A stretch of 64,000 nt of DNA, taken from NCBI GenBank assembly GCA_964649415.1, contig CAZYSK010000006.1:1-64000 (forward strand), in the 5' to 3' direction. Both the position numbers and the translations under genes were made by a program. Source of the DNA: CAZYSK01 sp964649415. Lineage in GTDB: Bacteria > Chloroflexota > Anaerolineae > B4-G1. The notes below the pieces were generated by a model, which searched no databases, was not told the origin of the DNA, and saw nothing but the letters and a program-made list of their open reading frames with translations. Shown piece by piece: positions 44,301-52,620 of the stretch; position 1 is the stretch's first letter, and the number at the start of each line of letters is the position of its first letter.

Positions 44301-45048
44301 TCATGTCGAGGGCCCCAAATCCGCACCACTGCCCGAATTGGCGGCGAATTGTCCCAATTCGACTGGAGAGTGGGTGCAATTGACCGTCTCTGATACCGGG
44401 ACCGGTATTCCGCCCGATGTGCGGCCGCACATTTTCGATCCCTTCTTCACCACGAAAGCACCTGGAGCAGGTACCGGCCTGGGGCTGGCGCAGGTGTACG
44501 GCATCGTGGCGCAGCACGAGGGGCACATTCACGTAGAAAGCCAGGTGGCTGCGCACAGTGATGAAGACGGAGGAACAACCTTCACGATCTACATGCCGGC
44601 CTTGCCTGTCCACCCAACAGAACCACTGCCGCATGAACTACCGCCCCTGCCCTCTGGGCAGGGGGAGACGATTCTCGTCGTGGAGGATAACGCATCCACG
44701 CGGCGAGCGTTGGTGGACAGCTTGGAGTTGCTGAACTATCGGGTCGTGGAAGCGACGAACGGGCAGGAGGCACTGGCAATCATAGAGCAAGGGGGCGACG
44801 AGATCGCTCTGGTGTTGAGCGACGTGGTGATGCCGATAATGGGCGGCATCGCGCTGTTGCATGCCTTGAGGGAGCGCGGGGCGGAAGTGGGCGTGGTGAT
44901 GTTGACCGGCCACCCTATGGAGAAAGAGATGGATAGCCTGCGCGCGTGTGGGATGATAGACTGGGCCCCCAAGCCTCCAAGCCTGGAGCGGCTGGCCGAA
45001 GTAGTGGCCGATGGACTGGATCAGCGAGGTACGAAGGATTCGCGATGA
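41329..45048 (+). CDS. Large soluble hybrid histidine kinase (GAF-PAS-GAF-PAS-PAS-HK-receiver)
   Basis: About 1239 residues from the ATG at 41329 (AGGAGCCAGCTA upstream). Order: GAF (about 25-215), PAS (230-345; NSPMGIYRTTPNGHILMANPALVAMLGY), GAF (350-540), PAS (550-690), PAS (700-840), HisKA with His at about 861 (IAHDFNNIMATI), HATPase (NADPTSIQQVMMNLALNARDA; GTGLGLAQVYGI), and a receiver with phospho-Asp near 1165 (LVLSDVVMPIMGG). The third PAS is split in frame between MDTD and GRVLLANPAAEDYL by repeat DNA (43458-43595; QRRHSDGAPS twice). A family B hairpin lies in the ATPase domain (44334-44361). No membrane segments. Confidence 0.92.
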   Translation: MDQDREKQPVAGEEETEDRVKAMQARAMRLLHALNQAAMAIERALTPEAIFSSLAEELSKLAFHCVVFVKEQVEEGQIRLIPRYMSYESAAVKAAEKLAGLKAETFAIPVDALPMLALAVRERQAVFSENVENTARLLLPPPLKRFARQIVSLLGAPKSINVPLVVDDDVIGVLSVQAEDLVASDIPTISALANQVATAWRRAQLFEQAQQEIAERVRIEAALRESEERFRNVFQNSPMGIYRTTPNGHILMANPALVAMLGYASCEELAQRNLESEGYHPSYPRSDFKRRVERAGDVVRIESAWTRKDGSTLFVREHARAIRDEQGNVLYYEGTVEDVTERVQIETTRARADRLLESLNRAALAMEKALTPGEIFDVLAQELRKLGLSSMVLLLGESNDTLSVKYVSLDNAALRAAEQLVGLKRETFSIPVGNVDAYREVIRGRHAVFIADGEEPMRQVLPAPARKFAGQLVRITELWSAIAAPLIVEDEVIGLLSVHSDDLTEDDAPTMEAFAHQVAAAWHKAQLLQQARQEIVERKQVEKALRESQELLHSVIETDPNCVFVKDKIGTYILANKAIAELYGTTPDRMVGRTDLDFADAFRLSPDEAEQFIADDREVIATKRPRFVPEESFSLPDGTTRWFQTTKVPLALRDDPDCMLGVAVDITERKRAEEEREWLMEQIQEQAQQVRQIISTVPEGVLLMDTDTPGAADVDRGRSPLQRRHSDGAPSPPQRRHSDGAPSGRRSGSTPAASGRVLLANPAAEDYLGILSGAAVGDTLTHLGDRPLAELLTSPPQGLWHEVAAQNCRFEVIARSIETGPRPGTWVLVLRDVTRERVIEQRSRQQERLATVGQLAAGIAHDFNNIMATIVLYAQMSARDKQLPARHRERMATINQQAKHATRLIQQILDFSRRSVLEQQPLDLSPLLKEQVKLLERTLPENIRIRLAYGTDEYTINADPTSIQQVMMNLALNARDAMPQGGDLRIGLNRIHVEGPKSAPLPELAANCPNSTGEWVQLTVSDTGTGIPPDVRPHIFDPFFTTKAPGAGTGLGLAQVYGIVAQHEGHIHVESQVAAHSDEDGGTTFTIYMPALPVHPTEPLPHELPPLPSGQGETILVVEDNASTRRALVDSLELLNYRVVEATNGQEALAIIEQGGDEIALVLSDVVMPIMGGIALLHALRERGAEVGVVMLTGHPMEKEMDSLRACGMIDWAPKPPSLERLAEVVADGLDQRGTKDSR
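43458..43595. repeat. Composite D-A-A-D repeat inside a PAS domain
   Basis: GCAGCCGACGTCGACCGCGGACGGTCG (family D half), two copies of CCYACAAAGACGCCATTCCGATGGCGCACCGTCG (family A), then GGCAGACGGTCGGGGTCAACGCCCGCC (family D other half). Two family A units appear to be inserted inside a family D unit, all in frame. Confidence 0.88.
44334..44361. repeat. Family B-like hairpin in the kinase ATPase domain
   Basis: CGAATTGGCGGCGAATTGTCCCAATTCG, read in frame as ELAANCPNS in a loop before VQLTVSDTGTGIPP. Confidence 0.6.
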
Positions 45049-45115
45049 GAGAACACCTCGAACTGATAGAGCTTCTGGCCGGAACGGACCGACACACTGC
45101 AGGACCACGGAAACG

Positions 45116-48100
45116 ATGCGGGATTCAGTAAGCGAACTCCAGAACCTGCAGCGGATCACCGAGACCCTCCTCAGCCTGGCAGGTCTTTCCCAGGTAATGA
45201 ATGCCGTCGCCGAGGGAATCGTGACCCGCCTTGGGTATGACATAGTCCTGGTAAGCCGCTACGTTGCGGAGGACAGCACGTTCAGCGGTCTGGCCCTCTA
45301 TCCGACACCGACGTCCAGGCGACTCAACCGGCTCCTGAGGACTATCGGTCGCCTGGAGCTGAAAGACGCCCCGACGCAGTTCAGGCTGCCGTACGAGCGT
45401 GGAGAGAACCCTATCTTGGATCGTGTCCTGGACGGTGAGATCGTGACCAGCGACTCTATGGCCGATCTCTTCCATCCATGGGTCCCGCGCCCTGCTGCTG
45501 TACTCGTTCAAGACATGTATGGGATACAGGCCTACATCGACCTGCCGATGCGCGTGAAGGGGAAGACAGTGGGGACGATCGTGGCCGGCGTGCGCAGCGG
45601 CCCGATCTCGACCGACCAGAAGCTGGCCCTGGGTCGGGTGGCCAACCAGGCGGCCGTGGCGCTGGAAAACGCACGGCTCCACGAAGCTGAGCGCCAGCGG
45701 TCCGCAGAGTTAACCCGCTCCAACGCGTTCGTGACTGCCTTGAGCCAGGTAGCGACACGCATGCAAACCACGTCCGATCCAGATCAGGTCCTGGAGACCC
45801 TGGGCGCCGAGCTCGGCGGACTGGGCATCACCTGCTTCCTGACCCTGCTGGATCCAGATACGCAGGAGTTGATCGGTCGTTATACCTCGATTGAGCCGAC
45901 CCCCCTGAAGCTGGCCGAGAAGCTGGCAGGGGTTAGCGTGCGCAACCTCCGCGTCTCACGCGAAGGCTGGCCTGTGCTGGATATCATCGAGCGCGGCCAG
46001 GTTGTATTCGTGGCAGATCCGATTGAAGGGCTGGGCGGGTTCCTGTCCCACATCCCCAGGCCAGTGCTTAAGCGCATCGCCCGGCTGATCGGTGTGGGCC
46101 CCGATGTCGGGGAGATCTATCTCCCATTGACGCTTGGCGAGCAGTTGGGCGTCTTGACCCTGTGGGGTCCGGAGCTACAGGAAGCGGATATCCCGGCGCT
46201 TTCGGTGTTTGCCAACCAGGTGGCTGTAGCCCTTGAGAATGCACGGTTGTACGATCTGGCTCAGCGGGAACTCGCTGAGCGGCGGCAGGCCGAGGCAGAC
46301 ACCAGGCGTGCGTCCGTGGAGATCCAGCAGCGGGCGCTGGAGCAGGAGACACTGCGTCAGGTGGCACTGGTGCTCACAACCACGCTGGACCGGGACGAGG
46401 TGATAGACCGTATCCTGGCTCAGTTGCAGGAGGTGGTGCCGTACGACAGCGCATCTGTCCAGTTGCTGCGCGACTGCTCTGAGTGCAAACCGGATGTCGG
46501 AGGGCGAGATGAGGGCTGCCTGGAGATCGTGGGCGGGCGTGGATTCCCCAACCTGGATGAACTGCTGGGTGTCTGTTTCCCTCTGGCAGGGAATAACCCG
46601 AACCGCGAGGTTATTCGCTCTCGAGGGCCCGTCATCGTGGAGGATGCCCCGGCAGTGTACGACGGTTTTCACCAAGGGCCTCACATACAGACGATCATCC
46701 GTTCCTGGCTGGGAGTGCCCATGCTGGTAGGCGAGCACCTGATCGGGATGATTGCGTTGGACAAGACCGAGCCGGGCTTCTACACAGAGAGCCAGACCAG
46801 GCTGGCTGAGGCATTTGCGGCCCAGGCTGCCATCGCTATCGAAAACAGTCGCCTGTTTCAAGCCGAGCGGGCGCAACGGCAGGTAACCGAGGCACTGGAG
46901 AAGGCAGCCGCCGCCGTCAACAGCACACTGGAACTCGACCAGGTGCTGGATCGCATCTTGGAGCAGGTCGAACGGATCACCGGCGGAGACGTGGGCAATA
47001 TCATGCTGCTCCAGGATGACGCCACTGCCCGGATCGTCCGCCACCGGGGCTACGGGCAGACGGACGCGAAGATCGCCGATCCAGCTCTCCTCCTTCACGA
47101 ATACACCAACCTGGCAAGCATGATGCGGATGGGAAAAGCGGTCGTCATTCCAGACACGGCTGCGGACCCCGATTGGATCACGAGGCCAGGAGAGGAGTGG
47201 CTGCGTTCCCACGCCGGTGCACCGGTATGTATGCGCGGGCAGGTGGTGGGGTTCCTCAGCGTGGATAGCACCACCCCGGGTTTCTTCACGCCAGCCCATG
47301 GCCGAATCCTGCAAGCCTTTGCCGATCACGCCGCCGCGGCTATTGAGAACGCACGGCTATACCAGCAACTGCGCGAACACGCCGAGCATCTGGAGCAGCG
47401 GGTGCGGGAGCGGACGTCTGAACTTCAGGTGCAATACGCCCGTCTGGACGCGATCCTGCGCAGCACCACGGATGGCATCATGGTCACAGATGAGGAGGGG
47501 AACGTCATCCAGGCCAATCCCGTGGCTCAGGCGTGGCTCACACAGACCCTCTCGCCAGATGAGGCGGAACGGCTGCAGGCAGCGGTACGGGCCGCGGCGA
47601 CGCGGACGGACGAGCAGCAAGTGGAACTGCTGGAACTGACGGGTCTGGATCTAGAACTAAGCGCCGCGCCAATATCTCGGCCGGAGGGAGACACCCTTCC
47701 AGTGGACCTCGGTGACCGATTCGACGCGGTCGGGCTTGGAGAGGTCGCTCACAGCGAACCTGCGGCGGTGGTCGCGGTTCACGACGTCAGTCATCTCAAG
47801 GCACTGGATCGGATGAAGACACGTTTTGTCACCAACATCTCCCACGAACTGAAAACACCAATCACGACGGTCAAGCTGTACGCAGACCTGATGCAGCGCC
47901 ATCCGGAGAGGTGGAACCGGTATCTGGGCACGTTGATGCAAGAAGTGGACCACCTGGCACGCTTGGTCGATGACATCTTGAGGATTTCCCATGTTGATGC
48001 CGGACGTCTGGCATTGGGACTCCGCCCCACTTGCCTGGACACGCTGACCGCAGCGGCCATCTCTAGCCACCGCGAGCTGGCACAGGAGCAAGGAGTGACG

Positions 48101-48520
48101 CTAGAAACCAGTGCGCTGGAGAAAGCCGGGGTTCCGGTGGCGCTGATCGATCCAGACGCGATGGAGCAGGTGCTGGACAACCTGGTGGAGAACGCGATCC
48201 GCTTCACGGCGGAGGGAGGTCGTGTGGTGGTTTCCACCGGGATGCAGGAGTCGGATGGGCGCCAATGGGCGGCCGTGACGGTCTCCGACACCGGGATGGG
48301 TATCCCGGAGGAGGAACTGCCGTACATCTTCGACCGCTTCTTCCGCGGTGCGGAGCCACGGGCGCTGCAGTTGACGGGGACCGGCCTAGGGCTTGCAATG
48401 GTCAAAGAGATCGTGGACTTGCACGGTGGACGGGTGACGGTGGAGAGCGAGAAGGGCGCGGGGAGTACCTTCACCGTCTGGTTGCCAACGGTGAACGGCG
48501 ATTGTGCCAGCCAGACCTGA
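45116..48520 (+). CDS. Large multi-GAF/PAS sensor histidine kinase
   Basis: About 1134 residues; ATG at 45116 (an in-frame ATG at 45011 overlaps the previous gene). Four GAF-like modules in series: about 20-190 (VDLPMRVKGKTVGTIVAG region), 215-390 (VADPIEGLGG), 430-610 (GVPMLVGEHLIGMIALDKTEPGF) and 620-760 (GAPVCMRGQVVGFLSVDSTTPGF). Then a coiled linker, a PAS (ILRSTTDGIMVTDEEGNVIQANPVAQAWL), HisKA with His at about 910 (TNISHELKTPITTVKLY), and HATPase (NLVENAIRFTAEGG; DTGMGIPEEELPYIFDRFF; GTGLGLAMVKEI). No receiver or membrane segment. It is probably in one transcript with the hybrid kinase. Confidence 0.92.
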   Translation: MRDSVSELQNLQRITETLLSLAGLSQVMNAVAEGIVTRLGYDIVLVSRYVAEDSTFSGLALYPTPTSRRLNRLLRTIGRLELKDAPTQFRLPYERGENPILDRVLDGEIVTSDSMADLFHPWVPRPAAVLVQDMYGIQAYIDLPMRVKGKTVGTIVAGVRSGPISTDQKLALGRVANQAAVALENARLHEAERQRSAELTRSNAFVTALSQVATRMQTTSDPDQVLETLGAELGGLGITCFLTLLDPDTQELIGRYTSIEPTPLKLAEKLAGVSVRNLRVSREGWPVLDIIERGQVVFVADPIEGLGGFLSHIPRPVLKRIARLIGVGPDVGEIYLPLTLGEQLGVLTLWGPELQEADIPALSVFANQVAVALENARLYDLAQRELAERRQAEADTRRASVEIQQRALEQETLRQVALVLTTTLDRDEVIDRILAQLQEVVPYDSASVQLLRDCSECKPDVGGRDEGCLEIVGGRGFPNLDELLGVCFPLAGNNPNREVIRSRGPVIVEDAPAVYDGFHQGPHIQTIIRSWLGVPMLVGEHLIGMIALDKTEPGFYTESQTRLAEAFAAQAAIAIENSRLFQAERAQRQVTEALEKAAAAVNSTLELDQVLDRILEQVERITGGDVGNIMLLQDDATARIVRHRGYGQTDAKIADPALLLHEYTNLASMMRMGKAVVIPDTAADPDWITRPGEEWLRSHAGAPVCMRGQVVGFLSVDSTTPGFFTPAHGRILQAFADHAAAAIENARLYQQLREHAEHLEQRVRERTSELQVQYARLDAILRSTTDGIMVTDEEGNVIQANPVAQAWLTQTLSPDEAERLQAAVRAAATRTDEQQVELLELTGLDLELSAAPISRPEGDTLPVDLGDRFDAVGLGEVAHSEPAAVVAVHDVSHLKALDRMKTRFVTNISHELKTPITTVKLYADLMQRHPERWNRYLGTLMQEVDHLARLVDDILRISHVDAGRLALGLRPTCLDTLTAAAISSHRELAQEQGVTLETSALEKAGVPVALIDPDAMEQVLDNLVENAIRFTAEGGRVVVSTGMQESDGRQWAAVTVSDTGMGIPEEELPYIFDRFFRGAEPRALQLTGTGLGLAMVKEIVDLHGGRVTVESEKGAGSTFTVWLPTVNGDCASQT

Positions 48521-48545
48521 CAAGTTCTGAAGAACCTGTCAGGTC
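48513..48545. terminator. Palindrome after the kinase gene (family I repeat), likely bidirectional terminator
   Basis: AGACCTGACAAGTTCT-GA-AGAACCTGTCAGGTCT overlaps the kinase stop codon, between convergent genes. Related GACAGGTTCTAAGAACC and AACCTGTCAGGTC copies lie at 38320-38413, so this is also a dispersed repeat. No long T tract. Confidence 0.6.
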
Positions 48546-48569
48546 TTCTCTAGGGCTGGAGCACCCAGC

Positions 48570-49700
48570 TCAGGCCGTAGTGGGATGCTCTGGACTGCTG
48601 AGAACTGGCTCCACGCTTTCTAGCGCGCGTAACTCCCGGAAGGTCAACGTCCAGATGTTGGACTTGAACACCTCCATCAGCCCGCCGAGGAACAGCGACG
48701 GTGCTGCCACTACCAGGATGAAGATCGGCACCCCGACGGCGGCTGCCAAGATCCACCCCGCAGCTCCCTTGACGATCAGGTGAAGCAGTCCGCCCAGCAG
48801 GAGCGCCGGCACCCCGCCCGCCACAAGAGCCAGGACCACCGCCAGGATCATAACCGGGATCATCACGATTGTGAAAGCGATGCGCACGCCGATCATGATT
48901 AGCCACATGATCCCTGTGTCTTTCAGGTGCCGTTGCACGACACTGAAACCCCGGCGGATCGAGTCACCCACTCCCAACCCCTCCAGCGCGCACGCCTGGA
49001 AGAAGAAAGGTCTGAGCAACGTGAGCACCAGGACGACGCCGATGATCGGCAGGAGGAAGACGAAGAACAGACCGATCGAGGCAACGAGCCCGGTCACGCC
49101 GCAGACTGTGCTGAACCGGTCGATCATCAAGACCGAGAGCGCTGCCCCGCCACCTACCAGCATCAAGAGCAGGATGAAAATCGCGATCACGGGGAGCTTG
49201 ATCACGAGATTGATCAGGAAGAGCCGCCAGGCGGTGCGCGACCAGCCCAGGCGGAACCCCTCGCGTATGCTACGCATCTCACCCGTCTCCTCGTAATCGT
49301 CCACCATCCGGATCAGCGCTGTCGTCGCCACGTACTTCGCCACCGTGGCCACGATGGCCAGGATGAGAATCAGGCATGCCAGGCCAACGCCAACGGCGAC
49401 CAGTGCCAAAGTGATCTGAGACGCGACCTTCGGCACAGGGAACTCGCCCTCGGGGAAGGGAAACACGTCACCGGGGAAGGGGAACACGTCACCGGGGAAG
49501 GGAAAAACCTCACCGGGTAGCGGAAATCCCTCGAAGTCATCCTCGTCGACTTGGTACTGGACCTGGCCGCCACCATCGCTGCCGGGATTCCCAGGACTGG
49601 GGTTGGTCGTGGTCAACGCCACGATGATGCCGAAGATCCACAGCGCCCGGTATCGCCACAGGATCTCCCATGCTCGTTTCAGAATCTTGATGTGATCCAT
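48570..49700 (-). CDS. Multi-pass membrane protein of unknown function
   Basis: 376 residues. N-terminal segment ILWRYRALWIFGIIVALTT, an extracytoplasmic loop, then about five more membrane segments (VGLACLILILAIVATVAKY; LFLINLVIKLPVIAIFILLLMLV; LVASIGLFFVFLLPIIGVVLVLTLL; FTIVMIPVMILAVVLALVAGG; ILAAAVGVPIFILVVAAPSLFLGGLMEVF). It resembles the DUF7544/glycerophosphoryl-diester membrane-domain style proteins common in Chloroflexota and Archaea. The loop carries a 21-base tandem repeat (FPFPGDV three times, last unit altered) at about 49440-49520. Function not known. Confidence 0.75.
   Translation of the reverse strand: MDHIKILKRAWEILWRYRALWIFGIIVALTTTNPSPGNPGSDGGGQVQYQVDEDDFEGFPLPGEVFPFPGDVFPFPGDVFPFPEGEFPVPKVASQITLALVAVGVGLACLILILAIVATVAKYVATTALIRMVDDYEETGEMRSIREGFRLGWSRTAWRLFLINLVIKLPVIAIFILLLMLVGGGAALSVLMIDRFSTVCGVTGLVASIGLFFVFLLPIIGVVLVLTLLRPFFFQACALEGLGVGDSIRRGFSVVQRHLKDTGIMWLIMIGVRIAFTIVMIPVMILAVVLALVAGGVPALLLGGLLHLIVKGAAGWILAAAVGVPIFILVVAAPSLFLGGLMEVFKSNIWTLTFRELRALESVEPVLSSPEHPTTA
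49440..49520. repeat. 21-bp coding minisatellite (FPFPGDV)
   Basis: AACACGTCACCGGGGAAGGGG-type units in tandem (three clear copies with flanking degenerate ones), in the exposed loop of the membrane protein. Confidence 0.8.
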
Positions 49701-49748
49701 TGTATTGTGTTGCCTCCTATTCCCTAATGTCGGGCCATCATCCCTACA

Positions 49749-49774
49749 AAGGCGCCATTCTGATGGCGCGCGAT
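49749..49774. repeat. Family A repeat in a spacer
   Basis: AAGGCGCCATTCTGATGGCGCGCGAT between the membrane protein and the Tat-signal gene. Confidence 0.7.
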
Positions 49775-49798
49775 TCGCGAACCGCCCTCTACTGATGC

Positions 49799-50077
49799 CT
49801 ACGTGCTCACCAGCGCAAGTGGCAGATCTGCTGCCCAGCCTCGAATGAGGTCCCAGTCGCGGTAGTCGCCCTCGGGTGACTTCATCGCCTTCATCATCAG
49901 GCGGTAGACGCTTGATGCGTTTTCATCACCGCAGCTTGACTCGACAAACCCGACCGCCATCTGCCGCGTGCCCACCAGCGCCAGGCTGCCACAGGCCAGC
50001 GCCGTCGCCCCAACCGCTCCTCCGGCCAGCGTCAAGAAGCGCCGCCGGGTAATTCGTCTCTGCTCGTCCGTTCCCAT
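49799..50077 (-). pseudogene. Tat-signal flavodoxin with most of its domain deleted
   Basis: 92 residues from the ATG at 50077. The N-terminus is a clear twin-arginine signal (RRITRRRFLTLAGGAVGATALACG). After VESSCGDENASS the text jumps to YRLMMKAMKSPEGDYRDWDLIRGWA, which reads like the final helix of HemG-type flavodoxins (Tat-signal flavodoxins end in RLMMK..KAPEGDYRDWDAIRAWA-like sequence). The FMN-binding part, some 120 residues, is absent while the frame stays open. I read it as an in-frame internal deletion; it could still make a small exported peptide. Confidence 0.55.
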
Positions 50078-50138
50078 AGTATTCTCCAGTACCTCTCCTG
50101 TGTCTCTTCTCATTTACCTTGTCGAAGCACCGATTTCT

Positions 50139-50903
50139 CTATGCGGCGGCGTGATGGGTCCCGGACGCAGCCGACGTCGACCGCGGACGGTCGGGCAGAC
50201 GGTCGGGATCAACGTCCGCAAGATCCGCAACGTCTGCGTTCTCGATAACCCAATGCCTACGGCGAGCATACCAGGTCGCCAGCCAGCTCATGTACAGCAG
50301 GCCCATTGCAGCCAGCACGATCACGTTCAAGGTGATGCTCCAGCCCACCGTGCCCAGAAGCCGGAGCGCGGCCGGCAAGACGCCGTCGCTTCCCACGCCC
50401 AGACGATTCAAAATCTGGATCCACCACATGTCAATCAACCCTCTGGAGGCGGAGGCCTGCATCCGCTCCCACCACGAAGCAGGCAGCCAGGCGGCCATTG
50501 CCTCGCCGCCCAGGCCCGCCCGCAGGCCAATCAGCACCAGGCACGACACGACGAGCACCGCCTGGACGAAGGCCCACGCGCCGATCAGACCGACGGGTAT
50601 CAGTTGCCAGCATACCTCCAGGGCACGCCGCCACGGATGCGCGACCGAAGCCCCCAAGGCACCCCTTGTATGCACAGGGTCACGTGGCAGCCGCAGCCCC
50701 ACCTGCGCAACGAAGCGATCTGCCGGTGTGAGGTTTTCGGCGGCAGGGTACTCCTGCAGCAACGTTGACACCGTCCGCATCCGCTCCAGTTCGGCGCGGC
50801 AAGCGGAGCATTCAGCCACGTGTGCCTCGACCTGCTGCAAGCGACGCCCGTGCAACTCGCCGTCGTGGTAGGCCGCTAGCCAGGCTGTCACGTGCTCGTC
50901 CAT
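50139..50903 (-). CDS. Zinc-finger anti-sigma factor
   Basis: 254 residues. N-terminal zinc-binding anti-sigma domain: AYHDGELHGRRLQQVEAHVAECSACRAEL (His-x3-Cys-x2-Cys). Then a linker and two or three membrane segments (LIPVGLIGAWAFVQAVLVVSCLVLIGLRAG; TLNVIVLAAMGLLYMSW). It would hold the ECF sigma factor encoded just upstream at the membrane. Two repeat insertions: family C at 50431-50467 (QASASRGLIDMW) in the loop, and family D at 50159-50229 that makes the C-terminal DVDPDRLPDRPRSTSA tail. Confidence 0.87.
   Translation of the reverse strand: MDEHVTAWLAAYHDGELHGRRLQQVEAHVAECSACRAELERMRTVSTLLQEYPAAENLTPADRFVAQVGLRLPRDPVHTRGALGASVAHPWRRALEVCWQLIPVGLIGAWAFVQAVLVVSCLVLIGLRAGLGGEAMAAWLPASWWERMQASASRGLIDMWWIQILNRLGVGSDGVLPAALRLLGTVGWSITLNVIVLAAMGLLYMSWLATWYARRRHWVIENADVADLADVDPDRLPDRPRSTSAASGTHHAAA
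50159..50229. repeat. Family D repeat at the anti-sigma C-terminus
   Basis: CCGGACGCAGCCGACGTCGACCGCGGACGGTCGGGCAGACGGTCGGGATCAACGTCCGC. This is the clearest complete family D unit without an inner insertion; compare 43458-43595. Confidence 0.82.
50431..50467. repeat. Family C repeat inside the anti-sigma gene
   Basis: TCAATCAACCCTCTGGAGGCGGAGGCCTGCATCCGC, with the conserved CAATCAACCCTCT flank. Confidence 0.75.
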
Positions 50904-50955
50904 GCTTCCTCCAAATACCTAGACGTGGATCGCGCGCCACCGGCACAGGGCGACT

Positions 50956-51519
50956 TCATGTCTCCCCCAAATACGGCACCAGCGACTTCCGCAGGTGATT
51001 GCGCGCGTAGTTCAACCGCGACATCACCGTGCCCATAGGAATCGCCAGCGTGTCGGCGATCTCCCGGTACGAGAGGTTTTCGTATTCCCGGAGCACCAGC
51101 GCCTCGCGGCTGGCCATCGGCAGCGCCAGCACGGCCTGTCGCACGCGTTCGCTCCGCTCTGCGTGCTCTACCGCGGCCTCCGGGCCTGCACCGGCAGAGA
51201 CCAGCGGCAGATCATCAATGTCTACCGTCTCCCGCTCGCGCCGGATCACGTCTCGCGCCGCGTTGACGGCGATCCTGTACACCCAGTTGCGGAAAGGGGA
51301 GCGTGGCCGGTAGCCAGGGAGGTGCTGCCAGGCGCGGATAAAGGCCTCCTGTGCCGCGTCCTCTGCCAGGTTAGCATCTCCGCACATGCGATACACCACG
51401 TTGATCACTCCTTCCCGGTGGGAGCGCACCAACTCGCCAAAGGCCTGTCGATCTCCTCGCTTGGCCCTGGCGATCAGCTCGCATTCGGCGTCAACTGGCG
51501 ATGTGGGCTGGTCGCTCAC
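50956..51519 (-). CDS. ECF RNA polymerase sigma factor (SigE/W-like)
   Basis: 187 residues. Region 2: FGELVRSHREGVINVVYRMCGDANLAEDAAQEAFIRAWQHL, then FRNWVYRIAVNAARDVIRRE. Region 4: VLALPMASREALVLREYENLSYREIADTLAIPMGTVMSRLNYARNHLRKSL. It directs polymerase to stress-type promoters when released by the anti-sigma factor encoded 52 bases downstream. The stimulus is unknown. Confidence 0.95.
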   Translation of the reverse strand: MSDQPTSPVDAECELIARAKRGDRQAFGELVRSHREGVINVVYRMCGDANLAEDAAQEAFIRAWQHLPGYRPRSPFRNWVYRIAVNAARDVIRRERETVDIDDLPLVSAGAGPEAAVEHAERSERVRQAVLALPMASREALVLREYENLSYREIADTLAIPMGTVMSRLNYARNHLRKSLVPYLGET

Positions 51520-51596
51520 TTCTGGTTACCTCTTTCAACTGTATAACGTCTTTGCCTGTCGGTTTATTCGGTAGGCCGCCATCCAGATCGGTACGC

Positions 51597-51631
51597 CAAA
51601 AGGCGGACCCGCTCGCCTGACAGGCCCGCCA
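51597..51631 (-). terminator. Intrinsic terminator of the LytTR/LytS operon
   Basis: On the minus strand: GGCGGGCC-TGTCAGGCGAGC-GGTCCGCC then TTTT, 28 bases after the LytTR stop. The stem has one mismatch. Confidence 0.5.
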
Positions 51632-51658
51632 CGAGATTCTATCACCGGTGCGTGTGTG

Positions 51659-52402
51659 TTACCAGCCCAGAATCTGGCGTAGTTTGCGCGCCTGCGCCCG
51701 GCTGAGGTCCACCTCGGTGCCGCTGGTCAGTCGCAGTCTGTAGCTGCCCTTGAACCAGGGAACGACCTCGCTTACGCGGCTCAGGTTGACGATGGCAGAT
51801 CGGTGGGCCCGGAAGAAATGGGCCGGATCAAGCCGTCTCTCCAGTTCGCTCAGCGTGCGGCGGATGGGATAGGCCTGGTCACCCACGTGTACAAAGACCC
51901 GTTCGTCCCGAATGCCAATCCAATCTACCTCGTCCGCGTGTAGCACGTGGATGCTATCGCGGTCACGCACTGCCAAACGGGTCAGATACTGCCCCTGAGC
52001 AGCCAGGTCATGCAGGAGCGGGGCAAGTCGCGCGGCGGCATCCTGTCCCCCGCCCTGTGCCTCCCGAGCGCGCGTAAGCGCGCCCTCCAGCCGCTCCCGG
52101 CTGAATGGCTTGAGCAAGTAGTCCAGTGCGTTGACCTCGAAGGCCCGGATGGCGTACTCGTCGTATGCGGTGACGAAGACGACCGGGGGTGGGTCTTCCA
52201 GCGCCTCGATGACGCCAAAACCATCCAGGCCCGGCATCTGAACGTCGAGCAGCACCAGATCAGGCGTCTTGGCCTCAATCATCTCCACCGCCTGGACGCC
52301 GTTCTCGGCCTCGTCAATGCATTCTACGTCTTCAACGTCGGCCAGGAGTCGCTTGAGCCGCTCGCGGGCGGGAGGTTCGTCGTCTACGATCAGGATGCGC
52401 AT
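51659..52402 (-). CDS. LytTR-family response regulator (AgrA/LytR type)
   Basis: 247 residues from the ATG at 52402 with GGAGGAGCTTCG upstream. Upstream in-frame DNA is repeat, so it is excluded. Receiver: RILIVDDEPPARERL, phospho-Asp 53 (LVLLDVQMPG), Lys LLKPFSRERL. LytTR DNA-binding domain after about residue 145: RLAVRDRDSIHVLHADEVDWIGIRDERVFVHVG; LERRLDPAHFFRAHRSAIVNLSRV. It pairs with the LytS-type kinase encoded upstream. Confidence 0.94.
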   Translation of the reverse strand: MRILIVDDEPPARERLKRLLADVEDVECIDEAENGVQAVEMIEAKTPDLVLLDVQMPGLDGFGVIEALEDPPPVVFVTAYDEYAIRAFEVNALDYLLKPFSRERLEGALTRAREAQGGGQDAAARLAPLLHDLAAQGQYLTRLAVRDRDSIHVLHADEVDWIGIRDERVFVHVGDQAYPIRRTLSELERRLDPAHFFRAHRSAIVNLSRVSEVVPWFKGSYRLRLTSGTEVDLSRAQARKLRQILGW

Positions 52403-52418
52403 CGAAGCTCCTCCGTCA

Positions 52419-52620
52419 ATGGACCGCCGGCATCTTATCTTGCCGGCAACACGTCCGCTATGTCCGCGGACGCCCAGCTTATGGACCGCCCGGATGTCTG
52501 CATCCGCTGCATCCCTGCCGGCAACACGTCCGCAACGTCCGCGGACGCCCAACCTATGGACCGCCCGGATATCTGCATCCGCTGCATCCCTGCCGGCAAG
52601 ACGTTCACAATGTCCGCGGA
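52419..52620. repeat. 75-bp tandem repeat filling the spacer between kinase and regulator
   Basis: Units begin ATGGACCGCC at 52419, 52481 and 52556. The second and third differ by 75 bases and are almost identical (CGGATRTCTGCATCCGCTGC...CCGGCAACACGTCCGC...). The first is shorter. Each combines family C and D motifs. Confidence 0.82.

Noticed and set aside
50077..50113. Upstream start of the Tat-signal gene at 50113
   Set aside because: The ATG at 50077 places the twin-arginine motif at the usual distance from the N-terminus.
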